Below, piece after piece: positions 10,361-21,618 of a stretch of DNA of 64,000 nt (position 1 is its first letter; each line of letters opens with the position of its first letter). Under the pieces are notes generated by a model. That model did no database searches. It was not told the origin of the DNA and was given only the letters and a program-made list of their open reading frames with translations. This DNA is from Flammulina velutipes (lineage: Eukaryota > Basidiomycota > Agaricomycetes > Agaricales > Physalacriaceae). The position numbers and the translations under genes are program-made. The stretch is taken from NCBI GenBank assembly GCA_011800155.1, contig JAALGH010000011.1:434001-498000 (forward strand). The letters run 5' to 3'.

Positions 10361-11733
10361 ATGGACAAAGCTCTCGAAGAAGTGCGCAGCGTTTCGCAGC
10401 CTGGAGTCGCCCCGCCGTCTTAATGCGCCCTCTTTTTATTTCTCCAGATTATCAAGACCCGTCCTCGTGGCGCCATCCGCAAGGGCAGCCGTCGCAAGTC
10501 GGGAGGAAAGCAGGAGATTGTCGGTCGCGCTGTGCCCAGTCCTGTCGCCAAAGCCAAAGTCGCCGCCACCGTCAAACCAGCACAACAACCGGCCGACAAG
10601 ATCATCGTATCCAACCTTCCCCAGGACGTCAACGAGGCTCAAATCAAGGTTCGTCACACATTTTACAGTAATCATCTCAGCAATGTCTGACTTGTCTAAT
10701 AGGAGCTCTTCCACTCAACCGTTGGCCCCGTCCGCGAGCTCACCCTCCACTTTGACGCCAACGGCCGCTCCAAGGGCATCGCAGTCGTTCACTTCCAGCA
10801 AAAGGGCGACGGCACCAAGGCCTACCAGCAGTACAACAACCGACTCATTGATGGCAGTTAGTACCGCCTTCTTTCACACTTCGCATGTCCCATTCATCGT
10901 CACTTCGCGGGCGACCCGTCGTGGCGACTCGTATCCGGAGGATCGTGGTTTCTCTGTCTCTGGCAACAAGGTCGTGGTCTGCGTGCTCGCCTTCCTGTGG
11001 CCAAGTGTGGCTTGGCTTGAGCTCGACCACGACCAGCGCCGTATGAACTTTTTGGGTCTGATCAACCCTCTAAGCTTGCATGGCCGCGGGAAAAGATGGA
11101 TCGCAATGTGGGCGACGTCGGTAGTCCGGAGGAGGAGGGACTATCGTGCTATATGGGTTGCACTATGCGAGGGCTTAAGATGGAGTACGGACGGTCAGTC
11201 TGAACTGTCGACACTTTCGCAGCACCTTGTCGCTGGCCAGAGACAGCAAGACACCCGATCCTTCGGTACGACGATGAGGGTGCCCTCCGGCGTCCCTCGA
11301 TTTTACTCTTGTTCCGCCTCTCTGCGCGTTGACAAATGGACTAACGAGTTCCTCGATTCTCCCTTCCTCTTTCGCCATAATAGAACGACCAATGAAGATC
11401 GAAATCGTCGTGGACCCTTCAAAGCCGCAGCAAACTCTCGCCGCCCGTGTCGCACCTGCTCCCGGAGCTGCTCAGAACGCCGCTGCTAGGTTCGTCTTGG
11501 TCGAGGCTTTCGGTTGGCCGTCGCTCAATCATTGTGTAGGACACCTGCAACAGGTGCAGGAGGACGTAAACGTGGTGGTGCCCGTGCGCCCAGGGCGAAG
11601 AAAGCTGAAAGGACACCCAAGTCAGCTGCTGACCTCGACGCCGAGATGGAGGTACGTGATGCGCGCTGCGACTAGTCCATCGCTCACTCTTGCCCAGGAT
11701 TATACGAGCAACACGGCGGCCCCCGCGTCTTAG
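10361..11733 (+). CDS. YRA1: mRNA export adaptor of the Yra1/ALYREF family
   Basis: This RNA-binding protein would couple the TREX complex to nuclear mRNA export. Six exons (10361-10381, 10448-10648, 10703-10856, 11384-11489, 11540-11651, 11698-11733) give 209 aa in one frame. The N-terminus MDKALEEIIKTRP is the UAP56/Sub2-binding box, followed by a basic stretch. One RRM contains KIIVSNLP (RNP2) and SKGIAVVHF (RNP1) and ends GKRPMKIEIVVD. An Arg/Gly-rich segment (GGRKRGGARAPRAKK) and the C-terminal LDAEMEDY box follow. Four introns are 46-66 bp, but the intron at 10857-11383 is 527 bp, far longer than any other here. In budding yeast the long YRA1 intron mediates autoregulation; whether this one does is inference. 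Confidence 0.93.
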
Positions 11734-12076
11734 GTGTTCGGTTTGTTCTCCGCTCTTCTGTTTCCTATGTACTTTTTCTCTCTGACCCAATCTCGATACC
11801 TCTCACCTAGTTTACTGTTCTGTGATGTCCTTGTAACATTTAACGACGATCTTGCACTGTGCTCACCAATCCTGTCCTTCGAAGTCCCTCTGGCCTCATG
11901 TTCTGGCATACGATGTAGTGAGACAGCGTACCCAGCCTAGTGGCGTCGACTCATCTTGGACATCAAGATGCGGTACGTTCAAATGATGGGTATATCAAAC
12001 TGTTAGGTATAGTGTGGTATAGGGTGGGGTATAGGCATTCGTGTGAGTAGTTCCGTATCTGTGTCCATGATCCATT
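11734..12076. other. Intergenic region between YRA1 and a secreted protein gene
   Basis: The two flanking genes converge here, so it should hold their 3' untranslated regions. I see no gene or repeat in it. Confidence 0.5.
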
Positions 12077-12862
12077 CTAAGGGAAAGTTAGGATAAAGTC
12101 CTTCATCGGCCCCTCCCAGGAGCACTTCTTCGGCTTATGCTTTTCGTCAGCCTCTCCTTCTGTGCCATAGCATGCGTCCTTCATAGAGGAGGGGATTCCA
12201 CGAACAATCTGATCCATGGCGAGCTGTGAATTCGTCGTCCTCTTCAGGAACCCGCTTGCAGAAGCCGATTCGCTCTCTCCAGGATAGAAGGTCGCACGCG
12301 CGAAACGCAGAGAACGAGGACCAGGACCAGATTCTACACTCTTCAGGACCTTCTTGTAGGGCTCCGAGTTCTTGTCCATGCACAACTCCATCGTAGACTT
12401 CGTGGCGTTGTAGGCAATGAGAGAGAGCTTTGTGAAGAAATGGATCATCGAGCCGGGTGTACCGCAGACGACGGGGCAGTCGGGATTCGGGCATCCCGCG
12501 GGTTCGATGCCTTTGCGCTGGCACTTGCCGTGGAAGAAACCAGGGAAGATCGCCTGTTGGAAAATGGCGGGCGCTTTTTGCTCGAAGGCGTCAAGGAATG
12601 GACGGAAGTGACCGACGTCGTTGCCCCCGAAGGGGGATGTCTGGCCAAGGTGATTGTTGAGTTGATAGTTCTGGATAACGGAGAGCTATTAGACGGGCAA
12701 TAGGACAGGATGGTAGCGACGTACGCTGGCTTGGAGGACATTTCTGATGACATTGGTGTAGTTTCCGACCCAGGCTCTGGTGACATCGGTGATACAGGCG
12801 CCTTCGCATGCGAGCGCGATGACCGGCAAGGCGAGCACGAAGAGAAGTTTGTAGAGTTGCAT
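12077..12862 (-). CDS. Secreted cysteine-containing protein, family not recognised
   Basis: Two exons joined across a 54-bp intron (12671-12724) give about 243 aa. The N-terminus MQLYKLLFVLALPVIALACE is a clear signal peptide, so the product is probably exported. The mature part has several cysteines, including a cluster in CPNPDCPVVCGTPGS, and the segments NYQLNNHLGQTSPFGGND and HFFTKLSLIAYNATKS. It ends GPMKDFILTFP. I do not recognise a catalytic motif. Cysteine pairs and secretion suggest an extracellular or cell-wall role, but no function can be assigned. The start at 12862 was chosen because it opens the signal peptide. Confidence 0.8.
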
Positions 12863-13529
12863 GACGACGAAGCAAAAGGATCTAGTAAAGGCGTTGTCGA
12901 AAAAGAGACGCGAGATGGTCGTGGTAGGAAGACAAGAAGGAAACGCGATGACGCCACGCATTCGTCCATCCTTAAATAGTCGCGATCGGTCCAATCCTAA
13001 TCGAGAAGAGTGGCGCATATATGGTAACAAATCCGTATTTGGTTTATGGTGGATGTTCTGGCTGAATAGCGCCAGTCTATTGCTTATATTGAACTTGGTG
13101 AATGTGCTATAGATCTGCTTTTACATGCGACGATGTAATTAGAACTAATCGGTGGGAGCGGCAAACGCCGAACGCAACTTGGTTTCTTACCATAAACTTT
13201 AAGAGAGTACGTGGCGCCTTTCTTCTTTTATTTCTAGTAAATATCTCAGCTTAATGTACGATCTTCAGGCAGCGGAATTTTCTCTTTGAGCGGCGACACC
13301 AGCGATTCGGATGCCATTATGCTTTCAGATTCTCTCGAAATACCTTCAGGGTCCCACGGTAGGTCGTCTGTTTGGATATACGATCGCTGTGCGTAGCAAT
13401 GTTATATCTTTCACTTCTTGGTCTCTGCAAACTCCTGGCTCGAGTTCAGGCAACCTACCTTGGCATGGAATTTTCCGGTGATCTTGTCGTGCCTTGTCAA
13501 CCTTTGAATGTATGTATCACCTCCCACAT
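12863..13529. other. Intergenic region, nothing recognised
   Basis: This lies upstream of the secreted protein gene on the minus strand and should contain its promoter. The right part, near 13260-13400, has open stretches on the plus strand, but nothing that I can assign. Confidence 0.4.
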
Positions 13530-13690
13530 CCACCCCCACCTTCCATGATGGAAACGTTACTGTCTACCTTTCTATTGCCTGTGGCGTCGCATAAAGGATC
13601 GATATCAAACACAATTAGTATCCATTTCAGAATGTTTCAATGCGCACCTATCGTCGTTGGCAAAAGGTCGATGCGTGGCGCATCAACCGA
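13530..13690 (+). pseudogene. Relic of an F-box paralogue
   Basis: The plus strand here resembles the start of the adjacent F-box gene. GCCTGTGGCGTCGCATAAA matches the GCCTGTGACGGTGAATAC region, and AATGCGCACCTATCGTCG (about 13640-13660) matches AATGCGCGTCTGTCGTCG of the intact gene (14219-14236). The pieces cannot be read as one frame and are shorter than in the intact copies, so this looks like a decayed fragment of the same tandem family. Confidence 0.5.
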
Positions 13691-13991
13691 ACGTTGATCT
13701 TTTCCATAATGACAGGTGTATACACAGATAAATGGGGATGAGAACTTCTGGGGAAACGGCCACACTATATATCGGCAATCAGTGTTCTCTACACCTTTGC
13801 TAGTGCTCATTCACAGCAATAATCATACTCAAGGTATGTACGTCGTCTGGGGGACGCAGCGCGAACTCAACGTCTTCGTAGCTTTGAATCATCAGTCACC
13901 GAAAGAAAAATCTGTGACGAACCCAGTGGTGAACTGCTTAGTCCCTGTAAGCGCTCGAACACCGAGCAGACTTGCAGTGGCGCATCTCGAA

Positions 13992-15703
13992 ATGGAAAGC
14001 AGTCAAAATATGCATTCAAGTCCATTGGCGACGTATCGTGAAGTATCATCGTCGGACGTGGTCACTGCCATATCGCCCCCCACTACTAGTATTTTCCCAT
14101 CGCCGTCAATGATAGACACCCTTCCCATGGAAGTGCTACATGCAATCTTCTGTTTGGCCTGTGACGGTGAATACAGACTGGAGATACGCCCATACTCCAG
14201 TCCGTTCCAGCACGTTTTAATGCGCGTCTGTCGTCGATGGCATTCGTCCATAGGTCGCTCGGCATCGCACCTCTCTGTTTCCTACTATGCTTTCGGCCAC
14301 TATCACGTTGGCCACACTGCCTACTCACTCTCGGGTGATATACCATCCTGCCACCGCCGCTTTCTTAGAGACGCTCTACAGAGGTACATGCGCTCGGTGT
14401 TCCATTGTACCCTCCATGTTCACGGTAAAGCCAACCCGGACATCCCATTACCACCGGCGATCACTGATATCCTGACCGACATCGTATCCTCATCGGAGCG
14501 ATGGTGCAGTCTTGACCTGGATCTAAGCCACGCTCCCTTGCAATTCCTCCTTCCCATCCATCATAACATTCCCCGTCTATGCTCTCTCCTCCTCCAACAC
14601 CATCAAGATAAATCAGAAGCCATGGAAAAAGAAGCCCGCCAATCTCTTTCATTGATCTTCGACGACGCGCCGAACCTGACTCTAGTTCGATCGACTATCT
14701 TCCAGATTGGCTATGAGTTCCCTTGGGATCAGCTCCTCGAGCTGACGCTGAGGCCATCACATATGGAAGGGGAACCGCATGGCATCGATTTTATGGCCTA
14801 TCTCAGAAACATTCGCAAATGTACCCGTATACAGCGCTTCACCTGCGGTTGCAACTTTGAGCGGAAATTATCTTCGATGAACCACGACTTCATGATCACC
14901 CATCCCTCCCTTCACGATCTCAGCATAGAGAATATGATACCATTCGATCTCCAAATTCTCGTGCTGCCAGCTCTCGACACTCTCGCGCTCCATTTCGAAA
15001 ATACATTGAACGAGGAAAATAGCAAAAGGTCCATACAAGAATGCCTTGCCTTCACGGAGCGTTCTAACTGTCGCCATAACATACATTCCTTCAGCCTGTC
15101 CCACTCCCATCCCGCACGCGTCCTAGACATGATACACCCCTGCCTTCCCAATGTCCAGTATCTTCAAGTCCGCCTATACTCTTTCACTGTAGTCTTCGAT
15201 TTCTTGAACTTCCTACGTGTCCGTGACTTCTTTCCTATCCTAGAAGAACTAGATCTTTCTATCCAAACGTCCAGTTCATACCTAACGGACCTTTCCATCG
15301 AGGCAATGCTGAGAAGGCTGTTCACAGTGGCTACTAAACAGGATCGTCGGGACCTCGCACGCATCGTGGTCTCCCTTGACACCTGGGCAGACAATGGCTC
15401 GTCCGAAGTGGATTTGGCCGAATTTAAGAGTGAATCTCCAGCTCTTATGTTGCTAAAGGAAGTGAAAATGCCGATGGTCGATGTATATGTAGCAGGTGTG
15501 TTGCTTCGATATATCTCAGAGCTCACTGATAGCAGTGCCAATGATTAATCAGACTGGACTGGAGCGGACCTCATAACCTACGATTTGTTGACTTCAAATT
15601 TTGAGCGACGTCAAGGCGGACAATGGCCAAAGAGGTGAGTGTTTATCCTTACTTCTGATTAGCATGCCTAAGACGATTAAATTGCGCTACTAGAGATACC
15701 TGA
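13992..15703 (+). CDS. F-box protein with leucine-rich-like region, cluster copy 1
   Basis: An F-box protein would recruit substrates to an SCF ubiquitin ligase. From the ATG at 13992 (MESSQNMHSS) the F-box core is TLPMEVLHAIFCLACDGEY, then MRVCRRWHSS. The remaining about 400 residues have regularly spaced leucines with recurrent blocks such as PWDQLLELTL and LPALDTLALHF. The first exon could simply end at the stop at 15546-15548. The paralogues splice before that point into an exon reading ELDGRGRWPKR, and the same exon is recognisable here at 15553-15634 (YDLLTSNFERRQGGQWPK). If spliced, the frame ends at 15701-15703, earlier than in the other copies because two bases are missing at the exon end. 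This is the most diverged of the five copies. Confidence 0.78.
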
Positions 15704-16145
15704 GCCCTTTTATATCTCAACGCGCACATATTATGATTATGGTGTGTACCACTTCGGCAGGAGTTGGGTTTAGAGGTTTCCACAGGGAGTTGTAGGCATA
15801 CAGATATATTGTAGTGATACATGCTTGATATCTGTGCAATGTCTGCGGAGTCCGTCCATGGTAATACGCAGAAGAAATGTTCATCAATACAATCCAAAGA
15901 CTTAGAGACGCACAGTGTATTGGGGTTGTGGCGTGTAAGTAATGTGACCGATCAATCGTGACATTTAGTCGATCACACTGGCAAAATCCGCTTGACTGTT
16001 GACCATGTCTCAGATTCTATTGTTCAGTTACCCACTCAACCTATTACTTCCAAGGTATGAAACACGTCCAGTATAAATTTAGAGCTCAATTTCTTCACAG
16101 AGGAGACACTACAACTCGTACAAACTCTTGAACAGATCCTTCGAG
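15704..16145 (+). promoter_or_regulatory. Leader/promoter region conserved between F-box copies
   Basis: This region upstream of copy 2 is closely similar to the region upstream of copy 4 on the minus strand (31874-32175). Shared blocks include GTGACCGATCAATCGTGAC and TCGATCACACTGGCAAAATC. About 140 bases before the start codon, ATGTCTCAGATTCTATTG is followed by an intron-like GTATGAAAC...TTCACAG segment that is found before copies 2 to 5. This looks like a spliced 5' leader with an upstream ATG. Confidence 0.55.
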
Positions 16146-17872
16146 ATGGAGAGTAACGAAGCTTCGTTCGTACAGCCATTCGACACGCTCTCTTTGGCTA
16201 CACAACCTTCCACTTCCATTGGCGCAAGTCCCGCTATCAACAGCCTTCCAATAGAAGTGTTGCACAGGATCTTCTCTTTCACCTGTGACGACGAATACAA
16301 AGTCGACATAAGACCTCGAGCCTGCCCGTTCCAGCATATCCTAATGCGCGTCTGTCGTTTATGGTATTCAACCGGACGCAGCCACTACGGGTCCATTTCA
16401 CAACTCTCCGTCACGTATCTGGATTCTGTTTACTATCGTACGAAGTGTGGCTATTCATTCCACAGTACGATCTCATCCCGCCATCTCCAATTTCTCAGAA
16501 CCGCTCTCAAATTATGCCGCTCAAGATTCCATTGCATCATTTATGTTAAAGGCAACGGAAGTGCGGACAGTCCTGGAGTACCACAGGGGGCCGTTAGTAT
16601 CCTGGCCGAACTCGTCTCCACGTCAGACCGATGGCTCTCTCTAGACGTGGATATGGACATTCCCTTCCAACTCATGCTTCCCATCCAAAATAACATTCCC
16701 CATTTACAATCCCTCGTTCTCAGCCATGGTAGAGAGTCACGCAAAGCTCTCTCCTTACTCTTCAACAATGCACCCAGCCTTACCCACGTCAAAGCGGAGA
16801 TCCAAGCGGTTGATTACCAGTTTCCTTGGGGTCAGCTTCAGGAGTTGACCTTGTCGCCACAGTGGAACGGCTTCGGACCAGACGGCTTCGAAATTATAAC
16901 CTATATCACTACTGCCGTCATCAGTAGCACTCGACTGAGACGCTTCACTTGCATCAGTGCTGACTCGCCTCACGCCGATGCTGCCTTTCCACCTACCACC
17001 ATCCCACATCCCACTCTTCGAGAGTTCTGCGCAGTGCAGCCGGATGTGTTCTTACTCCAGCATCTAGAGCTACCCGCCCTCGACACAATGTTGTTCCATT
17101 TTCGAGAACATACCTACGACTCCGTGTCCTTCACAAATCGATTCATCCAAGGCTTCCTCGAATTTCTAAGACGGTCCCACTGCGGCTCCAACATCCACTC
17201 CTTCAGCCTTACGCATGCAGATCCAGCATCTGTGATGCCTAGGATCCATCCGGCCCTTCCTAACCTCATCCATCTACAGGTCCGTGTATTCTCCTTCAAC
17301 CCAATGTTCGATTTCTTGGATCTCCTATGCTCTCCCAATTTCTTTCCCTATCTCGAGGAATTGGATCTTTCCTTGGAGATGGACGCTGCGCGCATTACAG
17401 ATAGTGCTATCAACACTATGCTGACGATGCTGGTGACCGTGTGTTCTAAACGAAGTCACCCTAACCTCAAGCATGTCATCTTGTCCATCGACGGACAAAA
17501 GAGGCGCACGAGGATTTCGACACTTTTGGATTTCGCAGCATTCAAGACGCAATCTCCAGTACTTGTGAGCCTGAAGGAGCTGGAGACACCGATGACTGAT
17601 GTACACGCAAGTTGTATGTTCGCTTTCTAAACGCGTTACGCATGTACTGACTGTCATTAGATTGGGTAGAGAATGATGTGCTTGAATCGCATGACTTATT
17701 GACTTCAGAATTGGATGGGCGGGGTCGTTGGCCAAAGAGAGGTGAGTACCGAGTGCTTGCGCTTGCTCCTCACTAGCATGCTTAACGCCTCACAGTGTCT
17801 TTCACCAACGACGAGGGAAGCCTGATTTTATATCGATATCATAGCAGATTACCCCTCGACGAAAGGAATTGA
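16146..17872 (+). CDS. F-box protein with leucine-rich-like region, cluster copy 2
   Basis: Three exons (16146-17613, 17661-17741, 17796-17872) encode an F-box protein of about 540 aa, a probable SCF substrate receptor. The N-terminus is MESNEASFVQPFDTLS; the F-box core is SLPIEVLHRIFSFTCDDEY with MRVCRLWYSTG. The rest is leucine-rich with blocks LQSLVLSHGRESRKALS, YQFPWGQLQELTLS and LELPALDTMLFHF. The last two exons encode ASYWVENDV, ELDGRGRWPKR and VSFTNDEGSLILY, and the gene ends at TGA 17870-17872. Stopping at the first in-frame stop (17628-17630) would miss these conserved tail exons. The coding region is almost identical in long stretches to copy 5 on the minus strand. Confidence 0.85.
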
Positions 17873-17984
17873 ATTATCATAACCTGTGTACATGTACTAC
17901 CATAACAAACCGACCACGTTCTCCACTGGCAGGTTTACTGTAGCTATTATATGAACGCTGAGCTTCTCAAAATCACTCAGGAGT

Positions 17985-18075
17985 GCACGTTTTCAGGTGA
18001 TTAAATATGCGCTATAGCGTAATACAGACCGTAGTAGTACTTAGTACATGCAGATAGAATACAGATGAACGTGCC
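17985..18075. repeat. Dispersed repeat, copy A
   Basis: About 90 bases here, including GCTATAGCGTAATACA and AGATAGAATACAGATGAACG, recur at 28331-28425 in the same orientation with several small indels. The two copies lie in different intergenic regions. The nature of the repeat is unknown. Confidence 0.65.
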
Positions 18076-18282
18076 TTTAGACTCCTTTAGTCGATTACAG
18101 CGGCAAAAGCCGGACAGGCTCGACGGTTGGCCAGTATTAGTATGTCTCAGATTCCATTGTTCAGTTACCCACTCAATCTCTTACTTCCAAGGTATGAAAC
18201 CCGTCCGGTACGTATTTAGAGCTCACTTTCTTCGCAGAGGAGACCCCATAACTCGTACAAGGATTTGAACAGATCCCTCGAA

Positions 18283-20052
18283 ATGGAGAATGACAAAGCT
18301 TCGCTCGTATAGCCACTCGAACTGCTCTCTTTGGCTACAGAATTCTCCACTGTATTATACTCAGCTGGGACAATGCCCACTATAAACAGTCTTCCAATGG
18401 AAGTGCTGCACAGGATCATCTCTTTCGCCTGTGACGACGAATACAAAGTCGAGATAAAACCCCAAGCGGCCCATCCGTTCCAGCATATCCTGATGCGCGT
18501 CTGTCGCTTATGGTATTCAACCGGACGCAGCCACTACGGTTCAATCCCCCAACTCTCCGTAACGTATTTTGACTCTCATTACTATCGCGCCAACTGTGGC
18601 TATTCATTCGATAGCACGATCTCACCCTGTCATCTCCAATTCCTCAGAACCGCTCTCCGACTTTGCCGCTCACAATTTCATTGCATCATCTATGTTAAAG
18701 GCAACGGAAACAGGGACAGCCCCGGAATACCACAGGGCGTCGTTGATATTTTAGGTGAAGTCGTCTCCTCGTCAGACCGATGGCTTTCTCTGGACCTGGA
18801 CCTGGGCATTCCCTTACAATTCCTGCTTCCCATTCATAATAACATCCCCCATCTGCACTCCCTCGTTCTCAGGCATCATGATTTTAGGGCTGACATCCTG
18901 GATCCGCACGAGCCTCTCCCCTTACTCTTCAACAACGCACCCAGACTTACCCACGTCGAAACGGATATCGAAGAATTTGGATACCAGTTTCCTTGGGGTC
19001 AGCTTCAGGAGTTGGCATTGTCGCCGCACTCGAACACAGGCCCCGGACAGCACGACTTCGACGTTATGGCATATGTCGCTACCGCCGTCATCAAGAGCAT
19101 CCGTCTGAAACGTTTCACTTGCGGTCACGCCCACTCCCTCAACAGGCATGGTTCCGCTCCACCTACCACCATCACACATCCCACTCTTCGCGAGTTCTGC
19201 TCCGTGCATCCGGATGCGTTCCTCTTCCAACACCTAGAGCTGCCCGCTCTCCACACACTCTTACTCCATTTCCCAGAAGACGCCCAGAACTCGTCAGATA
19301 TACATCAATTTATCGACAGTTTCTTCGGATTTACAAGGCGGTCCAACTGCGGCTCCGACATACACTCCTTCAGCCTCACCTATCCGCGTCCAGCAGCTGT
19401 CATGCCTAGGATCCATACGGTCATTCCCAACCTCATTCATCTTCAAGTCCGTCTGTTCTCATTCAATCCAGTGTTCGACTTCTTGAACCTCCTGCGCGCC
19501 CCCGATCTCTTCCCCGATCTCGAAGATTTAGATATCTCTCTGGAGGTGGACGCTTCCCGCATCACGGATCTTGTGGTAAACACCATGTTGACGAGGCTGG
19601 TGACCGTGCTTTCTACACGAAGCCACCATAACCTCAAGCATGTCATCTTCTCCGTCGACGGGCAAATGGGGCCCGGAAGGATCCCGTCACTTTTGAACCT
19701 CGCAGCGTTCAAGACCCAATCTCCAGTCCTTGTGAGCCTGAAGGAGCTGAAGACGCCGATGATTGATGTACACGCAACTTGTATGTTTACTTTCTGAATG
19801 TGTTACACATATACTGACTGTTATTAGATTGGACAGTGGAGAATGAAATACGTGAATCATACAAATTGTTGACGTCGGAATTGGAAGGGCGGGGTCATTG
19901 GCCAGAGAGAGGTGAGTGCTTGCCCTCGCCATATCCTAGCATAATCAACTCCTCGCAGTATCTTTCACTTCCAACGAGGCAAGACAGGATACGTATCGAA
20001 TTTGCAGTAGATTGCCCCGCGGCGAAAGGAACATTTCGATAATACCCCATTA
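18283..20052 (+). CDS. F-box protein, cluster copy 3, with early nonsense codon
   Basis: The copy is otherwise complete: exon 1 to 19780, exon 2 19828-19911 (WTVENEI, ELEGRGHWPER) and exon 3 19959-20052. The ATG homologous to the other copies (18283, MENDKASLV) is followed by TAG as codon 10 (18310-18312), where the paralogues have CAG. Translation could instead begin at the in-frame ATG at 18373 (MPTINSLPMEVLHRII), which keeps the whole F-box and leucine-rich part. So it may be functional with a shorter N-terminus or be an early pseudogene. The body is most like copy 4. The F-box core is SLPMEVLHRIISFACDDEY. Confidence 0.75.
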
Positions 20053-20303
20053 ACATGTACTACCACGACGAGTTAACTACAGTTTTCCGCCTTTTGAATC
20101 ATAATGCATAATGTCCCACCATATCAGTCCGTGGTGAACGAAATGCTTCGAGCCCATGAGTCGTTGACTCCAAATGCAAGGTCATTGGAGAGGCCACAGA
20201 GCCCCATCGTGATTCAACTTGGGAGCAAACAAACAATGTCCAACTAGCTAAAAGTATCTGGTAACTTGACAATATCCGGGGGAGGGTTAACGGAAGAGTC
20301 ACA

Positions 20304-20828
20304 CTACTGATACGGGAACCCTGCCGACGTTCCTCCGTACAGCTTGAGCCCATCCTCGTTGTACGGGTATGTAATAAAAGCCCACAATCCCCATCCAAGG
20401 ACCTCACCAAAGATGGTTAAGTCTGGAGTCTGGAAATCAAGTCAGTCGAGGCTTTGAGCTTCTGCCCCAAAGTGAACTCACGGTCTCGGTACTGGTCAAG
20501 ATGGTTTGACCTGTGCTGTAATCGTGGCGGGAAAGCGAAACGTATGGAGTCGGGTCACCGTTCGGGCGATGCCCTTGAAGGTAGAAATCAACGTTCACAG
20601 GGTCGTAGATCGCCAGAGTAGAATTGTAGGTGATTTCGAAAGTCTGGGGAGAGTCAGACATCATCCTGCCTGGAGGTTAAGGGAGATGCATACCTGACCG
20701 GTGCTCAACGAGCTCGCATCAATGTTGACTACGCCAAATCGTGCAGCCTCTTGACGAGGCTCTACGGCGACGGCGCCAACCATCGCAAAGGAAGCAACCA
20801 ACGTAGTGAAGATGGACGTGTACAGCAT
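20304..20828 (-). CDS. Small secreted protein, family not recognised
   Basis: Three exons, split by introns of about 50 bp, give about 140 aa. MLYTSIFTTLVASFAMVGAV is a signal peptide, followed by the likely processing region AVEPRQEA. The mature protein reads like a beta-rich domain, with FEITYNSTLAIYDPVNVDF, GHRPNGDPTPYVSLSRHDY and GEVLGWGLWAFITYPYNED, and ends AGFPYQ. The pattern resembles small secreted proteins that are common in mushroom-forming fungi, but I cannot name the family. It would act outside the cell. The start was chosen because it opens the signal peptide. Confidence 0.8.
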
Positions 20829-21618
20829 AGTGATCTGCTGGTGATTTCAATGGGATGTTTCAATCTTCGTTTTGGCCATCCATCTTTATAGCGAGAGACT
20901 ACGGCTAGTCATGACCGTGTTGGAGCGGTTTCAAGGAGCACCGTACTCTGTGCAGAGCACGCTCTATTTCTGAAGATGTTCGGGAGGCGAAACAACAGGG
21001 ATAGCACGAGTATTCGGTCGCGTATCCGGAAGCACGGAAACAAGCCAATCCCCAACACAAAGCTCTGCACAATGACTTGGACATTCTTCGACGTTGATTG
21101 AAAGCTCGGGAAACGAAAGCCTGTGAGTATCCAGGTATCGAGACCCTAGAACGGTCTCCGCAGCCCAGCTTAGTTTCAGTACATGCGTATGGAAGGCTAG
21201 AGCAAATGGTCAAATGGCGCTGAAATGATGCATTCTTAACTATCAATGAGTCTTGTCCACTGAAATCACTGGAGCATTTTGTTCAGGTTCGTAGCGGTGG
21301 AAGTAGACAGCAGTAAGTATCAATCAAGGTGAAGGAGAGAGCCGAAATAGGTCAACGCCTCCGTTTCAAGTCTCAACGTTAACAAATATTCCCACGGTTG
21401 GCTCCTTTCTCCGTCGGACAGAGCAGTTACCACGATGAACCTAGATAGCTCTAGGATTAAAGCATTATTGCTGTGGTTCATTAAATCGGATTCGTAGGTC
21501 AAAGACTAACCAGGATCTCGGACCATCACAACCCCAAAGTTCCATTACACGTGCCCTCGATATGTATAAATCAGATACTCACACGCTTTAAGCGCCGTCT
21601 CTCTCCCCTCAAACTACC
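20829..21618. other. Intergenic region, nothing recognised
   Basis: This lies between two divergent genes, the secreted protein on the minus strand and the RAI1/DXO-like gene on the plus strand, so it should hold both promoters. A TATA-like TATGTATAAATC occurs at about 21559-21570, about 50 bases before the plus-strand start. Short frames on the minus strand at 20905-21246 show no domain. Confidence 0.45.

Noticed and set aside
10224..11489. A 421-codon plus-strand open frame overlapping the YRA1 gene
   Set aside because: It runs through the exons of YRA1 in a different frame and through its 527-bp intron. The spliced YRA1 reading has clear family motifs and explains the sequence better.
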